DNA of 64,000 nucleotides, from positions 282,326 to 346,325 of the forward strand of contig CAXULQ010000004.1 of the NCBI GenBank assembly GCA_964251965.1, read 5' to 3'. Shown piece after piece: positions 8,451 through 16,962 of the stretch (positions within the stretch are counted from its first letter, which is position 1; each line of letters starts with the position of its first letter). A program made the position numbers and the translations under genes. Source of the DNA: Mucilaginibacter_A sp964251965. GTDB taxonomy: Bacteria; Bacteroidota; Bacteroidia; Sphingobacteriales; Sphingobacteriaceae. Under the pieces are notes generated by a model. The model had not been told where the DNA came from, searched no databases, and saw nothing but the letters and a program-made list of their open reading frames with translations.

Positions 8451-9251
8451 GTGACAGACATAATCAAGAAAAACAACGTAAAAATTTATGGCAGCGGCGA
8501 GCAGGCCATTTTGTTTGCCCATGGGTTTGGCAGCGATCAAACTTCCTGGAAGTATATTTACAAAGCTTTCGCCAAAAATTATTGCGTAATCCTTTTTGAT
8601 TATGTGGGATCGGGAAATTCTGACCATGCCGCTTTCCGGCCTGAATTATACAGCACACTCAGCGGCTTTGCGCAGGATGTTTTGGGCGTTTGCGAAGCTT
8701 TAAACCTGCACCAGATTATCTATGTCGGCCATTCGGTAAGCGGGATGATCGGGCTTTTAGCCGCGGTAGAAAAACCGGAATATTTTAAAAAGATGATTTT
8801 TCTCGGCCCTTCTGCCCGTTATTTAAATGACCATGACCAGGATTACACCGGCGGCTTGGAACGAAGCGATTTAGATGCGTTGTTTGAAATACTGGATAAC
8901 AATTATCTTGGTTTTTCCAGGGCACTTGCCCCTTCTGTTATGGGCGAAAAAACCTCGCAGGAAAACCAGGAAGAACTGGTGGAAAGCTTTTGCGCGGCCG
9001 ATCCGTTTATTTCTCAGAATTTTGCACGCGTTACGCTCCTGTCAGATCACCGTGCCATGTTGCCGCATCTCAAAGTCCCCAGCGTAACCCTGCAATGTTC
9101 AGACGATGTAATGGCCCCGGAAACTGCCGGCCTTTACATAAACCAACACACGCCCGGCAACACTTATATCGAAATTAATGCCACAGGCCATTGCCCGCAT
9201 ATAAGTGCGCCTGAAAAGGTGATTGAAGCACTCAACAATTACCTAAACTAA
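8451..9251 (+). CDS. RsbQ-like alpha/beta hydrolase
   Basis: A 266-residue alpha/beta hydrolase of the RsbQ / D14-KAI2 receptor-hydrolase group. The triad is S95 in GHSVSG, D219 in QCSDDVMAP and H247 in GHCPHISAPE, nearly identical in spacing to Bacillus RsbQ (S96, D219, H247). RsbQ hydrolyses an unknown small hydrophobic signal and activates a PAS partner. Here a PAS protein starts 17 bases downstream, so the pair looks like a complete sensing module. The start is GTG at 8451; no ATG fits. Location is cytoplasmic. Confidence 0.9.
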   Translation: MTDIIKKNNVKIYGSGEQAILFAHGFGSDQTSWKYIYKAFAKNYCVILFDYVGSGNSDHAAFRPELYSTLSGFAQDVLGVCEALNLHQIIYVGHSVSGMIGLLAAVEKPEYFKKMIFLGPSARYLNDHDQDYTGGLERSDLDALFEILDNNYLGFSRALAPSVMGEKTSQENQEELVESFCAADPFISQNFARVTLLSDHRAMLPHLKVPSVTLQCSDDVMAPETAGLYINQHTPGNTYIEINATGHCPHISAPEKVIEALNNYLN

Positions 9252-9268
9252 AAAACTAACATACAATT

Positions 9269-10321
9269 ATGGAAACCCTTAATCCTGATCAGGAAAACCT
9301 GTTAAGCAGTGCCAAGTACTTGTATGAAAATTCGCCTTGCGGCCATCTTTCGTTTTATCCCGGGAAAAAAATTTTTCATATTAACCAGACTTTGCTTAAC
9401 TGGACCGGGCTGAGGCGGGAAGAAGTTTTGGATGAAAAAGGTTTTTACGACCTGATTACCGTCGGCGGAAAATTATATTATCAAATGGTGGTTTTGCCGC
9501 TATTAAACCGGCAAGGGTTTTTAAACGAGATCAATTTCGACATTATCGTAAAAAACGGGCCGGCATTTCCCTGCTTGTTCAACGCCATCGGGATTAAAGG
9601 GGAAGATGGCCAAACCGTAGCCGTACATGCCACAATCCTTAAAATTACTGATCGGAAGCAGTATGAATCGGAACTGTTAATGTCGAAAAAAATAGCTGAA
9701 GAAGAGCGAAAGCGTTTTGAGTCGTTATCTAATATCATCCCTGAAATTATCTGGACCGCGCTTGCTAATGGAAACGTAAATTTTATGAACGAGCGTTTCT
9801 TTGAATATTTCAAATGTCCTGATCCTGTACCAAGAAAAACATCTTTACTGCATTTGATCCATCAAAAAGAGCGGAAAAAAATATTCAGAAGTTGGGTTGA
9901 AGCAGTAAAAAAAGGGGAAAAATTTGAAGCCGAAGTGCTGCTTAAAAACCAGGTTAATGGTTATGAATGGTTTTTGATCCGTGCCGTGCCATACAAAAAT
10001 GCCAACGGACATATTGAAATGTGGTTTGGGTCCTGCACTAACATTAATAATCACAAAGTAGAGCAGCAGCTTACCGTAGAAACTTTGCACAACAGCCTGT
10101 CTGAAGCCGGCCAGTTGATCTCCATCAAAGAAAAAACACTCAAAGATATTGCTTACAGTCAATCGCATTTAGTCCGCAGGCCGCTTGCAAATATCATCGG
10201 CCTGGTAGATATGTTGGAAAGTACAGACGAATCTTCCACAAACAACGCCATCGTTATTATGCTGAAGCAAAGTGCCGTAGAATTGGATATGATGATTAAG
10301 GATATTGTCTTAAAAGTTTAG
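9269..10321 (+). CDS. PAS-PAS sensor with orphan HisKA-like dimerisation segment
   Basis: A 350-residue soluble protein with two PAS domains (about 15-130 and 150-262) and a C-terminal helical segment around 290-350. That segment contains YSQSHLVRRPLANIIGLVDM, which resembles a histidine-kinase phosphoacceptor site with H300. There is no ATP-binding domain: the gene stops directly after the dimerisation helices. It is probably co-transcribed with the RsbQ-like hydrolase and should bind the hydrolase or its product. It could act as a dominant partner for a separate kinase or as a phosphotransfer protein; this is inference. Confidence 0.82.
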   Translation: METLNPDQENLLSSAKYLYENSPCGHLSFYPGKKIFHINQTLLNWTGLRREEVLDEKGFYDLITVGGKLYYQMVVLPLLNRQGFLNEINFDIIVKNGPAFPCLFNAIGIKGEDGQTVAVHATILKITDRKQYESELLMSKKIAEEERKRFESLSNIIPEIIWTALANGNVNFMNERFFEYFKCPDPVPRKTSLLHLIHQKERKKIFRSWVEAVKKGEKFEAEVLLKNQVNGYEWFLIRAVPYKNANGHIEMWFGSCTNINNHKVEQQLTVETLHNSLSEAGQLISIKEKTLKDIAYSQSHLVRRPLANIIGLVDMLESTDESSTNNAIVIMLKQSAVELDMMIKDIVLKV

Positions 10322-10538
10322 GTTGATAAAAACAGCATCGGTTAATTGAAAATAACCTGGTTCCGGTTAATCAAAATACAACAATTTTATTAAAAGTAAA
10401 TTTTGATTAAACGTATAAAACCTGGTTTGACGATACTGAACACAAATTCAGCACAAGGATTTACTAATCGTTTGTATTAATGTGAAGAAACCAAGCCCGA
10501 AAGTTTATAACAATGATTAGTTTAGTAAAAAGCTAATC

Positions 10539-10994
10539 ATGAAAATCAACCCCGTTTTTATACCTTTCGCCTTAACGCTCCTTGCCGCCTGCAACAACCG
10601 CAGTGAAAGCGCAAATACAATAGATTTGAAGGGAACCTGGCGGTTACTATCTGCAACAACCACAACGAAAGGCGTAAACACGGTTACCGATTATACCAAA
10701 AACCAGCAGATGATCAAGGTTATCAATGATACTCATTTCGCTTTTTTAAAACACGATCTGTATACAAACAAAGATTCGGTTAATCATTTTGATGCCGGCG
10801 GCGGCGGGTACACTTTAAAAGGAAACCGGTACACAGAGCATTTAGATTATTATATTGATAAAAACTGGGAAGGGAAAACCTTTAATTTTACGGTAACAAT
10901 CAAAAATGATACGCTGATCCAAAAAGGGGTTGAAAAGGTAGAAAAGGAAAATATTGACCGGGTGATTGTGGAGAAGTATATCAGGCTGAAGTAG
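10539..10994 (+). CDS. Lipocalin-like lipoprotein, function unknown
   Basis: A 151-residue predicted lipoprotein with lipobox LAAC (Cys18). The mature part begins DLKGTWRLLSAT, the start typical of small bacterial lipocalin-like barrels, and continues as short predicted strands. There are no catalytic residues to see. It lies between the PAS gene and the galM remnant, inside the segment flanked by two galM 3' ends, and may have arrived with the hydrolase-PAS pair. Confidence 0.65.
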   Translation: MKINPVFIPFALTLLAACNNRSESANTIDLKGTWRLLSATTTTKGVNTVTDYTKNQQMIKVINDTHFAFLKHDLYTNKDSVNHFDAGGGGYTLKGNRYTEHLDYYIDKNWEGKTFNFTVTIKNDTLIQKGVEKVEKENIDRVIVEKYIRLK

Positions 10995-11131
10995 TTTGAT
11001 ATATGATGTTCTGGTTAACTGTATGTTCGGCTGCACTTTTATAGGTAGCCTTTTATAAATTCTAAATAAGTTGAAGTGCCCTTTTAATTTTCAAGATAAA
11101 AATATTATCCCTTAAAACAGTACTAATTCTC

Positions 11132-11206
11132 CAACCAGCTACAACTTTAAAAGCTGGAGACACTTTTAATTCGGTTACTTCTTATAAGTTTTCTGTGAAA
11201 AAGTAA
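11132..11206 (+). pseudogene. galM 3'-end remnant (last 24 codons)
   Basis: Translates as 24 residues ending TFNSVTSYKFSVKK followed by a stop, matching the C-terminus of the intact galM with a few substitutions. The match continues past the stop into the motif-containing terminator. No other part of galM is present. The copy is diverged rather than identical, so it is not a very recent tandem duplication. The rest of the 10995-11404 gap shows no gene. Confidence 0.9.
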
Positions 11207-11226
11207 GAAGATTTTAGGCTGATAAA

Positions 11227-11260
11227 AGAAGCATCGGTTTTTATAGCTGATGCTTTTTTA
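11227..11260 (+). terminator. Terminator after galM remnant
   Basis: Hairpin GAAGCATCGG / CTGATGCTTT with a T run. Its 5' arm is the motif copy at 11221-11234, and it corresponds to the terminator after the intact galM. Confidence 0.75.
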
Positions 11261-11404
11261 TGGGGTGAAAGCTGGAAGTTTATGTGAGTGGATTATTAGA
11301 GAAAGTTAATACAATTGTTATTTTAAAGATTATAAATCTTTAGCTTAAAGGACGGGAGTGCAAATTCCGACCAGCAGAAAATAGCAAAGTTTAGCTTTAA
11401 CTTT

Positions 11405-12643
11405 TTAAATGTTAGCTGGCTTTTGCCAGAAGTAAACCGGGTTATAAGTTGAAAAACGTTTGGTTTTTTTTACCGAACCACCGGAAGTATGCAGGGTAGT
11501 AAAAGTACCCGGAAAAAGGTTAATATATTCTACTGCAGGTTTTCCGGGTTTTACAGTTTCGATATCCCATTCGCTTTTAGTTGCGCAATACAGCCAGTAC
11601 AGATTTTTAGACATGTAATAACCCAGGTAATCTTCCTTCGTTTCTTTGTTTTGGTTATTCCTGTTGGCATCTTGGTTTAGTAGTAAGTCATCACCACCTT
11701 TTACCAGGCGTTCCCTTACTTCTTCAATATTGAGCAAATTGCCTTTGGCATCGGTTACATAAGCGTTAAAAGTAGGATCCATCCAAACCCATTTATTTAG
11801 GGTTTTTGACCAAACCACTGTAATTACATGGCAGTCGGTATCCAGTGTATCTTTGGGCATACAAGTTACCACGCGGGTAGGGTAGCCTTCGGCCTGGTAA
11901 ACATCCCGCAATATTGTAGCCATCATACGGCAATTAACACCCCTGTTTTGTTTTTTGCATATTTCAATAATATCTACCGCGTTTTTTGAATCGGGATTAG
12001 CAGAAATCCCATCATGTTGCACAGAATTATGCACCCACAAAAGTAATTTTTTAAATTTGCTTATCTCATCGCCATTGCCGCTTATGGAATCGAGATTGAA
12101 TTTCTTTTTAAGCGCTACCAGTTGAGGTGCGTTGGCCGCCTGATAGGTAAAACTGGGTAAATTTTTGCTGGTTTGCAAGTTATAAGGACCAGATTGTTGA
12201 AGGATAAAATTCATATCACCGCGTTCACGGAGTTTTTCCAACGCAGCTTTAAATCGAGGGTTGCTGTGTAAACTTTCAAGATCAGTATCTACTTTTGTAT
12301 CTGAGTAATTGGCATAACCAAGACTTACGCATTTTTCAAGGTCACTTAAAGCTTCGTTCCTCCTGCCTTGCAAGTTGACATAGCAGGCCAAGTTATAATA
12401 CATCTCCTGCTGGTAGTTCATAAACTTTTTTTGCATGGTAGCGGATGACGCATTATATTTACTTATCCATTCCCGTATCACTTTTTCAGCAACTGGATAG
12501 TTTTTTATTTTTTGGGCTTCCTGTCGTTGGTTTTCAATGTTATTGGTATATGTATTAAAGTCCACTATTTCTTTTGGCTGTTGTTGGGCATGTATTACAA
12601 AGGCAATTAAACAAATGCACACGGAAAGGAAAAGCTTTTTCAT
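11405..12643 (-). CDS. Exported transglutaminase-like protein with TPR-like N-terminus
   Basis: A 412-residue protein with signal peptide (cleavage near HAQ, residue 20). A helical TPR-like segment at about 78-140 (NLACYVNLQGRRNEALSDLE) is followed by a transglutaminase core with triad C238 (RGVNCRMM), H272 (DCHVITV) and D289 (WMDPTFN). The fold implies a periplasmic protease, amidase or cross-linking enzyme; the substrate is unknown. It is unrelated in layout to the transglutaminase at 3.4 kb. The gene stands alone with a 330-base upstream gap that holds a carA remnant. Confidence 0.85.
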   Translation of the reverse strand: MKKLFLSVCICLIAFVIHAQQQPKEIVDFNTYTNNIENQRQEAQKIKNYPVAEKVIREWISKYNASSATMQKKFMNYQQEMYYNLACYVNLQGRRNEALSDLEKCVSLGYANYSDTKVDTDLESLHSNPRFKAALEKLRERGDMNFILQQSGPYNLQTSKNLPSFTYQAANAPQLVALKKKFNLDSISGNGDEISKFKKLLLWVHNSVQHDGISANPDSKNAVDIIEICKKQNRGVNCRMMATILRDVYQAEGYPTRVVTCMPKDTLDTDCHVITVVWSKTLNKWVWMDPTFNAYVTDAKGNLLNIEEVRERLVKGGDDLLLNQDANRNNQNKETKEDYLGYYMSKNLYWLYCATKSEWDIETVKPGKPAVEYINLFPGTFTTLHTSGGSVKKTKRFSTYNPVYFWQKPANI

Positions 12644-12850
12644 GATATGCGATTTTATTTGTTATAAGACATCCAAAATTATTAAATTATTGTATAAAAC
12701 AATTTTTTTAGTTTTTTCTGTCTCGTCTTGTTAGTTAGGCTTGCAATATAGTCTTTCAAGCCTAGGTTTCCAATTTAGACCAACTTTTACCCGATAAAAA
12801 CAGCATCACAAAAAAAGCCACCTTTTACAGCAGCTTTAATATTATTTGAA

Positions 12851-12899
12851 CTTCCGGACTTCCCGTCTTTCGGACTTTTCCGACTTTCCTAACTTTCCG
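12851..12899. repeat. Degenerate short tandem repeats (CTTTCGGA/CTTTCTAA type)
   Basis: Imperfect 7-9-base units such as ACTTCCCG, CTTTCGGA, CTTTTCCGA and CTTTCCTAA are strung together. A matching array lies at 13744-13803 directly downstream of carA. Such degenerate arrays are frequent in Sphingobacteriaceae intergenic DNA; no role is known to me. Confidence 0.7.
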
Positions 12900-12963
12900 C
12901 CATCTTCATCATCTCCACAAAATTATCAAACAAATACCCGGAATCATGCAGGCCAGGAGAAGA
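12889..12963 (-). pseudogene. carA 3'-end remnant (last 24 codons)
   Basis: Read on the minus strand it gives 24 residues containing SPGLHDSGYLFDNFVEMM, then a stop. The intact CarA ends SPGPHDSRYLFDDFVEMM plus six residues. It lies just beyond the toxin gene. Length and arrangement mirror the galM remnant at 11132-11206. Confidence 0.9.
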
Positions 12964-12976
12964 CATTAAAAAAGTA

Positions 12977-13381
12977 CTATTTTCTTACAAACCAATTCTC
13001 AATTGCTATTCCATCTAACCGTTCAAAGTCTTTAACGTTATCAGTTACCAAAGTCAGTTTATTTTCAATTGCTGTTACGCCAATTAGCAAATCAAATTCA
13101 TCGTGCATTGGTTTACCCATATTTTTTAACCTTACCTTTTCTTTTGCGTAAAGGCTTATCGCCCCAAATATTGGAATGATGGTTAGGCCATTTACAAAAT
13201 TATCAACAGCTTGGTGTGTTATCGAAGGATTGTTACTGTTCTCGGCACCGTAGCGAAGTTCTACAACTGTAATTTCAGAAATAAAGCAGTTTTCTCTTCC
13301 TTTTTCCCTGAAAATGTCATCTAAATTCAGTTTTCCGCGCAGAAAGAAAACACAGATACTTGTATCCAGCAAATACTGCAT
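12977..13381 (-). CDS. PIN-domain ribonuclease toxin (VapC-like)
   Basis: A 134-residue PIN toxin. Acidic residues: D6 in YLLDTSI, E41 in VVELRYG, D97 in HDEFDLLIG, and LVTDNVKDF at 111-119. Its ATG overlaps the antitoxin stop by one base. It should cleave tRNA or another RNA when antitoxin is lost. The pair is inserted between carA and a second, partial carA 3' end, so it behaves as an acquired cassette. It is not close in sequence to the PIN toxin at 618-1010. Confidence 0.9.
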   Translation of the reverse strand: MQYLLDTSICVFFLRGKLNLDDIFREKGRENCFISEITVVELRYGAENSNNPSITHQAVDNFVNGLTIIPIFGAISLYAKEKVRLKNMGKPMHDEFDLLIGVTAIENKLTLVTDNVKDFERLDGIAIENWFVRK

Positions 13382-13620
13382 TAAAACTCTAATTTCTTAT
13401 CTCTGAAATTCCTGTTTATTTTGATATCGGCGATGATTTCTTCTGCTGATTGTTGAGATGAAAATGCGCCAAATGAACTGTAAAATTTACTATCAATGGT
13501 ATCATTTTCTGTTTCCAGTAGTTTTGAAAGACTTTCAAATAAACCAATTTTATTTACTGTACTTAAACCTTTAAATAAGTTGGTATAAGTTTCGATTAAG
13601 TGTTGCTCTATAAAAGTCAT
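13381..13620 (-). CDS. Antitoxin partner of PIN toxin
   Basis: About 79 residues if translated from the ATG at 13620 (MTFIEQHLIETYTNL). An upstream TTG at 13668 would add 16 residues but is less likely. The protein is helical, with a C-terminal EEIIADIKINRNFRDKKLEF-type segment resembling the toxin-binding tails of short antitoxins. Its place before the PIN gene, with a one-base overlap, defines the call. Probably autoregulatory, by analogy. Confidence 0.72.
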   Translation of the reverse strand: MTFIEQHLIETYTNLFKGLSTVNKIGLFESLSKLLETENDTIDSKFYSSFGAFSSQQSAEEIIADIKINRNFRDKKLEF

Positions 13621-13693
13621 TGTATTTTGTCTAAGCAGTTTGAAGTTAACAATTTTCTTTTGAACCAAATTTAACCGATAAAAACAGCATCAC

Positions 13694-13722
13694 AAAAAAA
13701 GCTGCCTTGTTTAAGCTGCTTT
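13694..13722 (-). terminator. carA terminator
   Basis: On the minus strand AAGCAGCTT and AGGCAGCTT pair with one A-A mismatch and are followed by seven T. It ends carA transcription before the toxin-antitoxin pair. A motif copy (GATAAAAACAGCAT, 13677-13690) lies directly beyond. Confidence 0.6.
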
Positions 13723-13784
13723 TGTTTAAATTATTTAATGTTCAGTCTTTTTGACTTTTCTAACTTTCGGACTTTCCCAACTTT

Positions 13785-14897
13785 CTAACTTTCCGACTTT
13801 TTCCCCATCATCTCCACAAAATCATCAAACAAATACCTCGAATCGTGCGGGCCGGGAGAAGCTTCCGGGTGATATTGAACCGAAAATGCATTTTTACCTT
13901 TTACGCGGATGCCTTCAATCGAATTATCATTTAAGTTGATGTGCGTTATTTCTACTTTATCAGAATTTCGAACAGCATCCTGCACCACACCAAAACCATG
14001 ATTTTGCGAAGTTACTTCGCAATGGTTTTTAATGATATTTTTTACCGGATGGTTAATGCCGCGATGTCCGTTAAACATTTTTTGGGTCGGAATGTCGTTT
14101 GCCAAAGCCAGTAATTGATGGCCAAGACAAATCCCAAACATCGGTTTATCAGCCTCTAAAATATTTTTTACTGTTTTTATCGCATAATCCATGGCAGCCG
14201 GATCACCGGGACCGTTGGAAATAAAGTAACCGGTTGGCTTAAATTCCTGCATTTCCTCAAAAGTAGTGTACGAAGGAAAAACGCGGGCAAAAACGCCACG
14301 CTCAGAAAAATTGCGCAGGATGTTTTTCTTCACACCTAAATCTAAAACGGCAACACGATAAGCAGAATTTTCATCGCCAATATCATACGTTTCATTGGTA
14401 GAAACCTGGGACGAAAGCTCCAATCCATTCATCGACGGTACTTCTTTTAGCCTTGCTTTTAACACATCCAAATCCAAAATCTCCGAAGAAATAATGGCAT
14501 TCATGGCACCTTTATCGCGGATATGGCGCACCAGTTCGCGTGTATCGATATCAGAAATGGAAACAATATTCTGTTCCTGGAAGTAATCCTGAATAGACAA
14601 ATCCGCTTCTTTACGGCTGTATTGGATGTTGTAATTCTTGCAAACCAAACCCGAAATCTGGATCTGTCCGGATTCCGTTTCATCATGATGGATTCCGTAA
14701 TTGCCAATGTGCGCGTTGGTGGTTACCATTATTTGTCCGAAATAGGAAGGGTCGGTAAAAATTTCCTGGTAGCCCGTCATGCCCGTGTTGAAGCAGATTT
14801 CGCCAACGGTTGTACCGATTTTTCCGGCAGCTTTTCCATGGTAAACCGTGCCATCGGCCAGTAACAAAACGGCTGGTAATTTGGTGAAGTTAATCAT
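13785..14897 (-). CDS. carA: Carbamoyl-phosphate synthase small (glutaminase) subunit
   Basis: Hydrolyses glutamine and channels ammonia to CarB for carbamoyl phosphate, feeding arginine and pyrimidine synthesis. It is 370 residues, full length. The N-terminal domain begins with LPAVLLLADGTVYHG. The class I amidotransferase domain shows FISNGPGDPAA, the nucleophile Cys in FGICLGHQLLALA, and His-Glu in QYHPEASPGPHD. carB is not adjacent. A motif copy (14917-14930) sits just upstream of the ATG. The 3' end is duplicated downstream as noted at 12889-12963. Confidence 0.96.
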   Translation of the reverse strand: MINFTKLPAVLLLADGTVYHGKAAGKIGTTVGEICFNTGMTGYQEIFTDPSYFGQIMVTTNAHIGNYGIHHDETESGQIQISGLVCKNYNIQYSRKEADLSIQDYFQEQNIVSISDIDTRELVRHIRDKGAMNAIISSEILDLDVLKARLKEVPSMNGLELSSQVSTNETYDIGDENSAYRVAVLDLGVKKNILRNFSERGVFARVFPSYTTFEEMQEFKPTGYFISNGPGDPAAMDYAIKTVKNILEADKPMFGICLGHQLLALANDIPTQKMFNGHRGINHPVKNIIKNHCEVTSQNHGFGVVQDAVRNSDKVEITHINLNDNSIEGIRVKGKNAFSVQYHPEASPGPHDSRYLFDDFVEMMGKKSES

Positions 14898-15104
14898 GTT
14901 GATTTAAAAAAAGGTGGGTAAAAGAAGTATCTTCTGAAGGAAAATAGTTTGCGTAACAGTCAGGAATTGTTAAAAAAGAAGCATCTGTTTTCACAGGGGA
15001 TAAAGGTAGTTTTTCTGATGGATTTTTAGAAGCCCGGTTTCATGATTTTACAAACGGTTATTCTACATTTACAAAATCAAAAAGCGGCTAAAAAGATTTA
15101 AAAC

Positions 15105-15920
15105 ATGTCTGTAAATAAAGAAGTTAAGCGGATTACCACCAATACTTTGCAGGAAATGAAGCAGCGCGGCGAGAAGATTTCGATGCTTACGGCCTACGAT
15201 TTTTCGATGGCAACGATTGTGGAAGATGCCGGAATTGACGTAATGCTGGTTGGAGATTCGGCTTCCAACGTGATGGCCGGGCACGAAACTACGCTGCCAG
15301 TTACGTTGGACCAGATGATTTATCACGCTTCTTCGGTTGTCCGCGCAGCAAAAAAAGCTTTGGTTGTGGTCGATTTGCCTTTTGGTTCGTACCAGGGAAA
15401 TTCTAAAGAGGCTTTAAATTCTGCCATTCGGATTATGAAAGAAGCGGGTGCGCACGCCGTAAAAATGGAAGGCGGAACGGAGATTGCAGAATCGGTAACG
15501 CGAATTTTAGCTGCCGGAATCCCGGTGATGGGACATTTGGGTTTAACGCCGCAATCCATTTATAAATTCGGCACTTATACCGTCCGTGCAAAGGAAGAAA
15601 CGGAAGCGTTGAAGTTAAAATCGGACGCTTTGGCTTTGCAGGAATTAGGTTGTTTTGGTGTAGTTCTGGAAAAAATTCCGGCAAAATTAGCACAGGAAGT
15701 AACCGAAAGTTTGTCTATTCCAACTATCGGCATTGGTGCCGGCGGTAATTGCGACGGTCAGGTTCTGGTAATTCATGATATGCTGGGCATGAACAAAGGC
15801 TTTAAACCAAGGTTTTTGCGGCAGTATTCAAATCTGTTTGATGAAATGAGCAATGCTGTAAAAGCGTATATTAAAGATGTAAAATCAAAAGATTTTCCGG
15901 GGGAGAAGGAGCAGTATTAA
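15105..15920 (+). CDS. panB: 3-methyl-2-oxobutanoate hydroxymethyltransferase
   Basis: Makes ketopantoate from ketoisovalerate and methylene-tetrahydrofolate, the first step of pantothenate synthesis. The 271-residue protein is full length, with the signatures KISMLTAYDFSMA, MLVGDSASNVMAGHETTLPV, AVKMEGGTE and GHLGLTPQS. It is cytoplasmic and metal dependent. Other pan genes are not in the window. TACATTTA just upstream is a weak -7 candidate. Confidence 0.96.
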   Translation: MSVNKEVKRITTNTLQEMKQRGEKISMLTAYDFSMATIVEDAGIDVMLVGDSASNVMAGHETTLPVTLDQMIYHASSVVRAAKKALVVVDLPFGSYQGNSKEALNSAIRIMKEAGAHAVKMEGGTEIAESVTRILAAGIPVMGHLGLTPQSIYKFGTYTVRAKEETEALKLKSDALALQELGCFGVVLEKIPAKLAQEVTESLSIPTIGIGAGGNCDGQVLVIHDMLGMNKGFKPRFLRQYSNLFDEMSNAVKAYIKDVKSKDFPGEKEQY

Positions 15921-15925
15921 GATCA

Positions 15926-16020
15926 GTTGCGGGTTTTCAGTTTCGAGTTATAAGTTTTCAATATCAATTGATAGGTTATGAGATAAGAACCGACAACTGG
16001 AAACAGAAACCCACAACTGG
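15926..16020. repeat. Degenerate GTTTTCAGTT / CAACTGGAAAC intergenic repeat
   Basis: Short GT-rich words (GGGTTTTCAGTTTCGAG, GTTATAAGTTTTC) are followed by their complements (GACAACTGGAAACAGAAACC), giving an imperfect inverted array between panB and the pseudouridine synthase. It is probably one of the degenerate repeat families of the genome; no coding potential. Confidence 0.45.
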
Positions 16021-16051
16021 ATACTTCTTCTTTTATCACCAAAAAATAACC

Positions 16052-16774
16052 ATGCGTCAATCCCAATATATCCCAACACCAACCGACATCACCGTAAAAG
16101 ATATTTTGTATGAAGATAATCACCTGATTGCCATTAACAAAAGGGCAGGGGATATTGTACAAGTTGATGAAACCGGCGACGAACCGTTGGACGAAAAAGT
16201 AAAGCGTTACATCGCCCAAAAATACAACAAACCAAACGGTGCTTTTTTGGGCGTAGTCCATCGTTTGGATCGGCCGGTGAGCGGCGTGATCTTATTCGCC
16301 AAAACCAGCAAAGCTTTGGAACGGGTAAACGAATTGTTTAAAAGCCGCGACATGCACAAAACGTATTGGGCTGTGGTGCGCACTAAACCAGTTCCGGAAA
16401 GCGGGAATTTGGTACATTGGTTAGTCAAAAATCAACAAAAAAACGTAACTACGCCGCATAACAAAGAAGTTGCCGGTAGCCAGCGCGCCGAATTAAATTA
16501 TCAATTGATCGGTGAACTGAACGGTTTTTATTTGATAGAAGTTGACCCGATAACCGGCCGTCCGCATCAAATCCGTGTGCAACTTTCTACTTTGGGTTGC
16601 CCAATTGTTGGCGATAATAAATACGGTTATCCGCGCGGCAGTTTGAAGAAAAGTATCTGTTTACACGCACATCGTTTGCAATTTATTCATCCCGTAAAAA
16701 AAGAACCGGTCGATATTTTAGCGCCGCTGCCAAAAGATGGTTTCTGGGAAAAGTTTGAAGTTTTTGCACACTGA
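16052..16774 (+). CDS. RluA-family RNA pseudouridine synthase
   Basis: Converts specific uridines to pseudouridine in rRNA or tRNA. It is 240 residues from the ATG at 16052. An earlier in-frame ATG at 15968 lies in repeat DNA and is unlikely. The catalytic Asp is D73 in VVHRLDRPVSGV, with the downstream motifs GRPHQIRVQLSTLGCPI and GDNKYGY. There is no S4 domain, which fits the short RluA/RluC-type enzymes. The exact site modified cannot be told from sequence. Confidence 0.93.
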   Translation: MRQSQYIPTPTDITVKDILYEDNHLIAINKRAGDIVQVDETGDEPLDEKVKRYIAQKYNKPNGAFLGVVHRLDRPVSGVILFAKTSKALERVNELFKSRDMHKTYWAVVRTKPVPESGNLVHWLVKNQQKNVTTPHNKEVAGSQRAELNYQLIGELNGFYLIEVDPITGRPHQIRVQLSTLGCPIVGDNKYGYPRGSLKKSICLHAHRLQFIHPVKKEPVDILAPLPKDGFWEKFEVFAH

Positions 16775-16949
16775 TTTTATCGGCATAAAAGAAGCATTGG
16801 CATGTTTCCCGCTCTCCGCTCTTTTCCAATCTTTCCATAAATAATATATCTGCTTCGCTTTAAAACATTGTATTCCGTTTCTTCCTTTTTAAGATTCAGT
16901 TAAGTTCCACGATTGGGATTGAAAAGATCAGATCAAACTAAAAATAAAA

Positions 16950-16954
16950 AGGAG
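16950..16954 (+). promoter_or_regulatory. Shine-Dalgarno-like AGGAG
   Basis: AGGAG eight bases before the ATG at 16963. This is unusual in a phylum where most genes lack such a site. Confidence 0.5.
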
Positions 16955-16962
16955 AAAAACGA

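Larger units (their letters stand above)
12786..12963. repeat. Diverged direct repeat of the carA 3' end and terminator region
   Basis: This block matches 13670-13851 in order: motif GATAAAAACAGCAT with flank CACAAAAAAAGC, a short terminator hairpin, a run of CTTTC-type repeats, and the last carA codons. The two copies bracket the PIN toxin-antitoxin pair at 12977-13620. They are clearly homologous but differ at many positions. Confidence 0.85.

Noticed and set aside
14523..14864. 113-codon frame opposite carA
   Set aside because: Shadow of a highly conserved gene.
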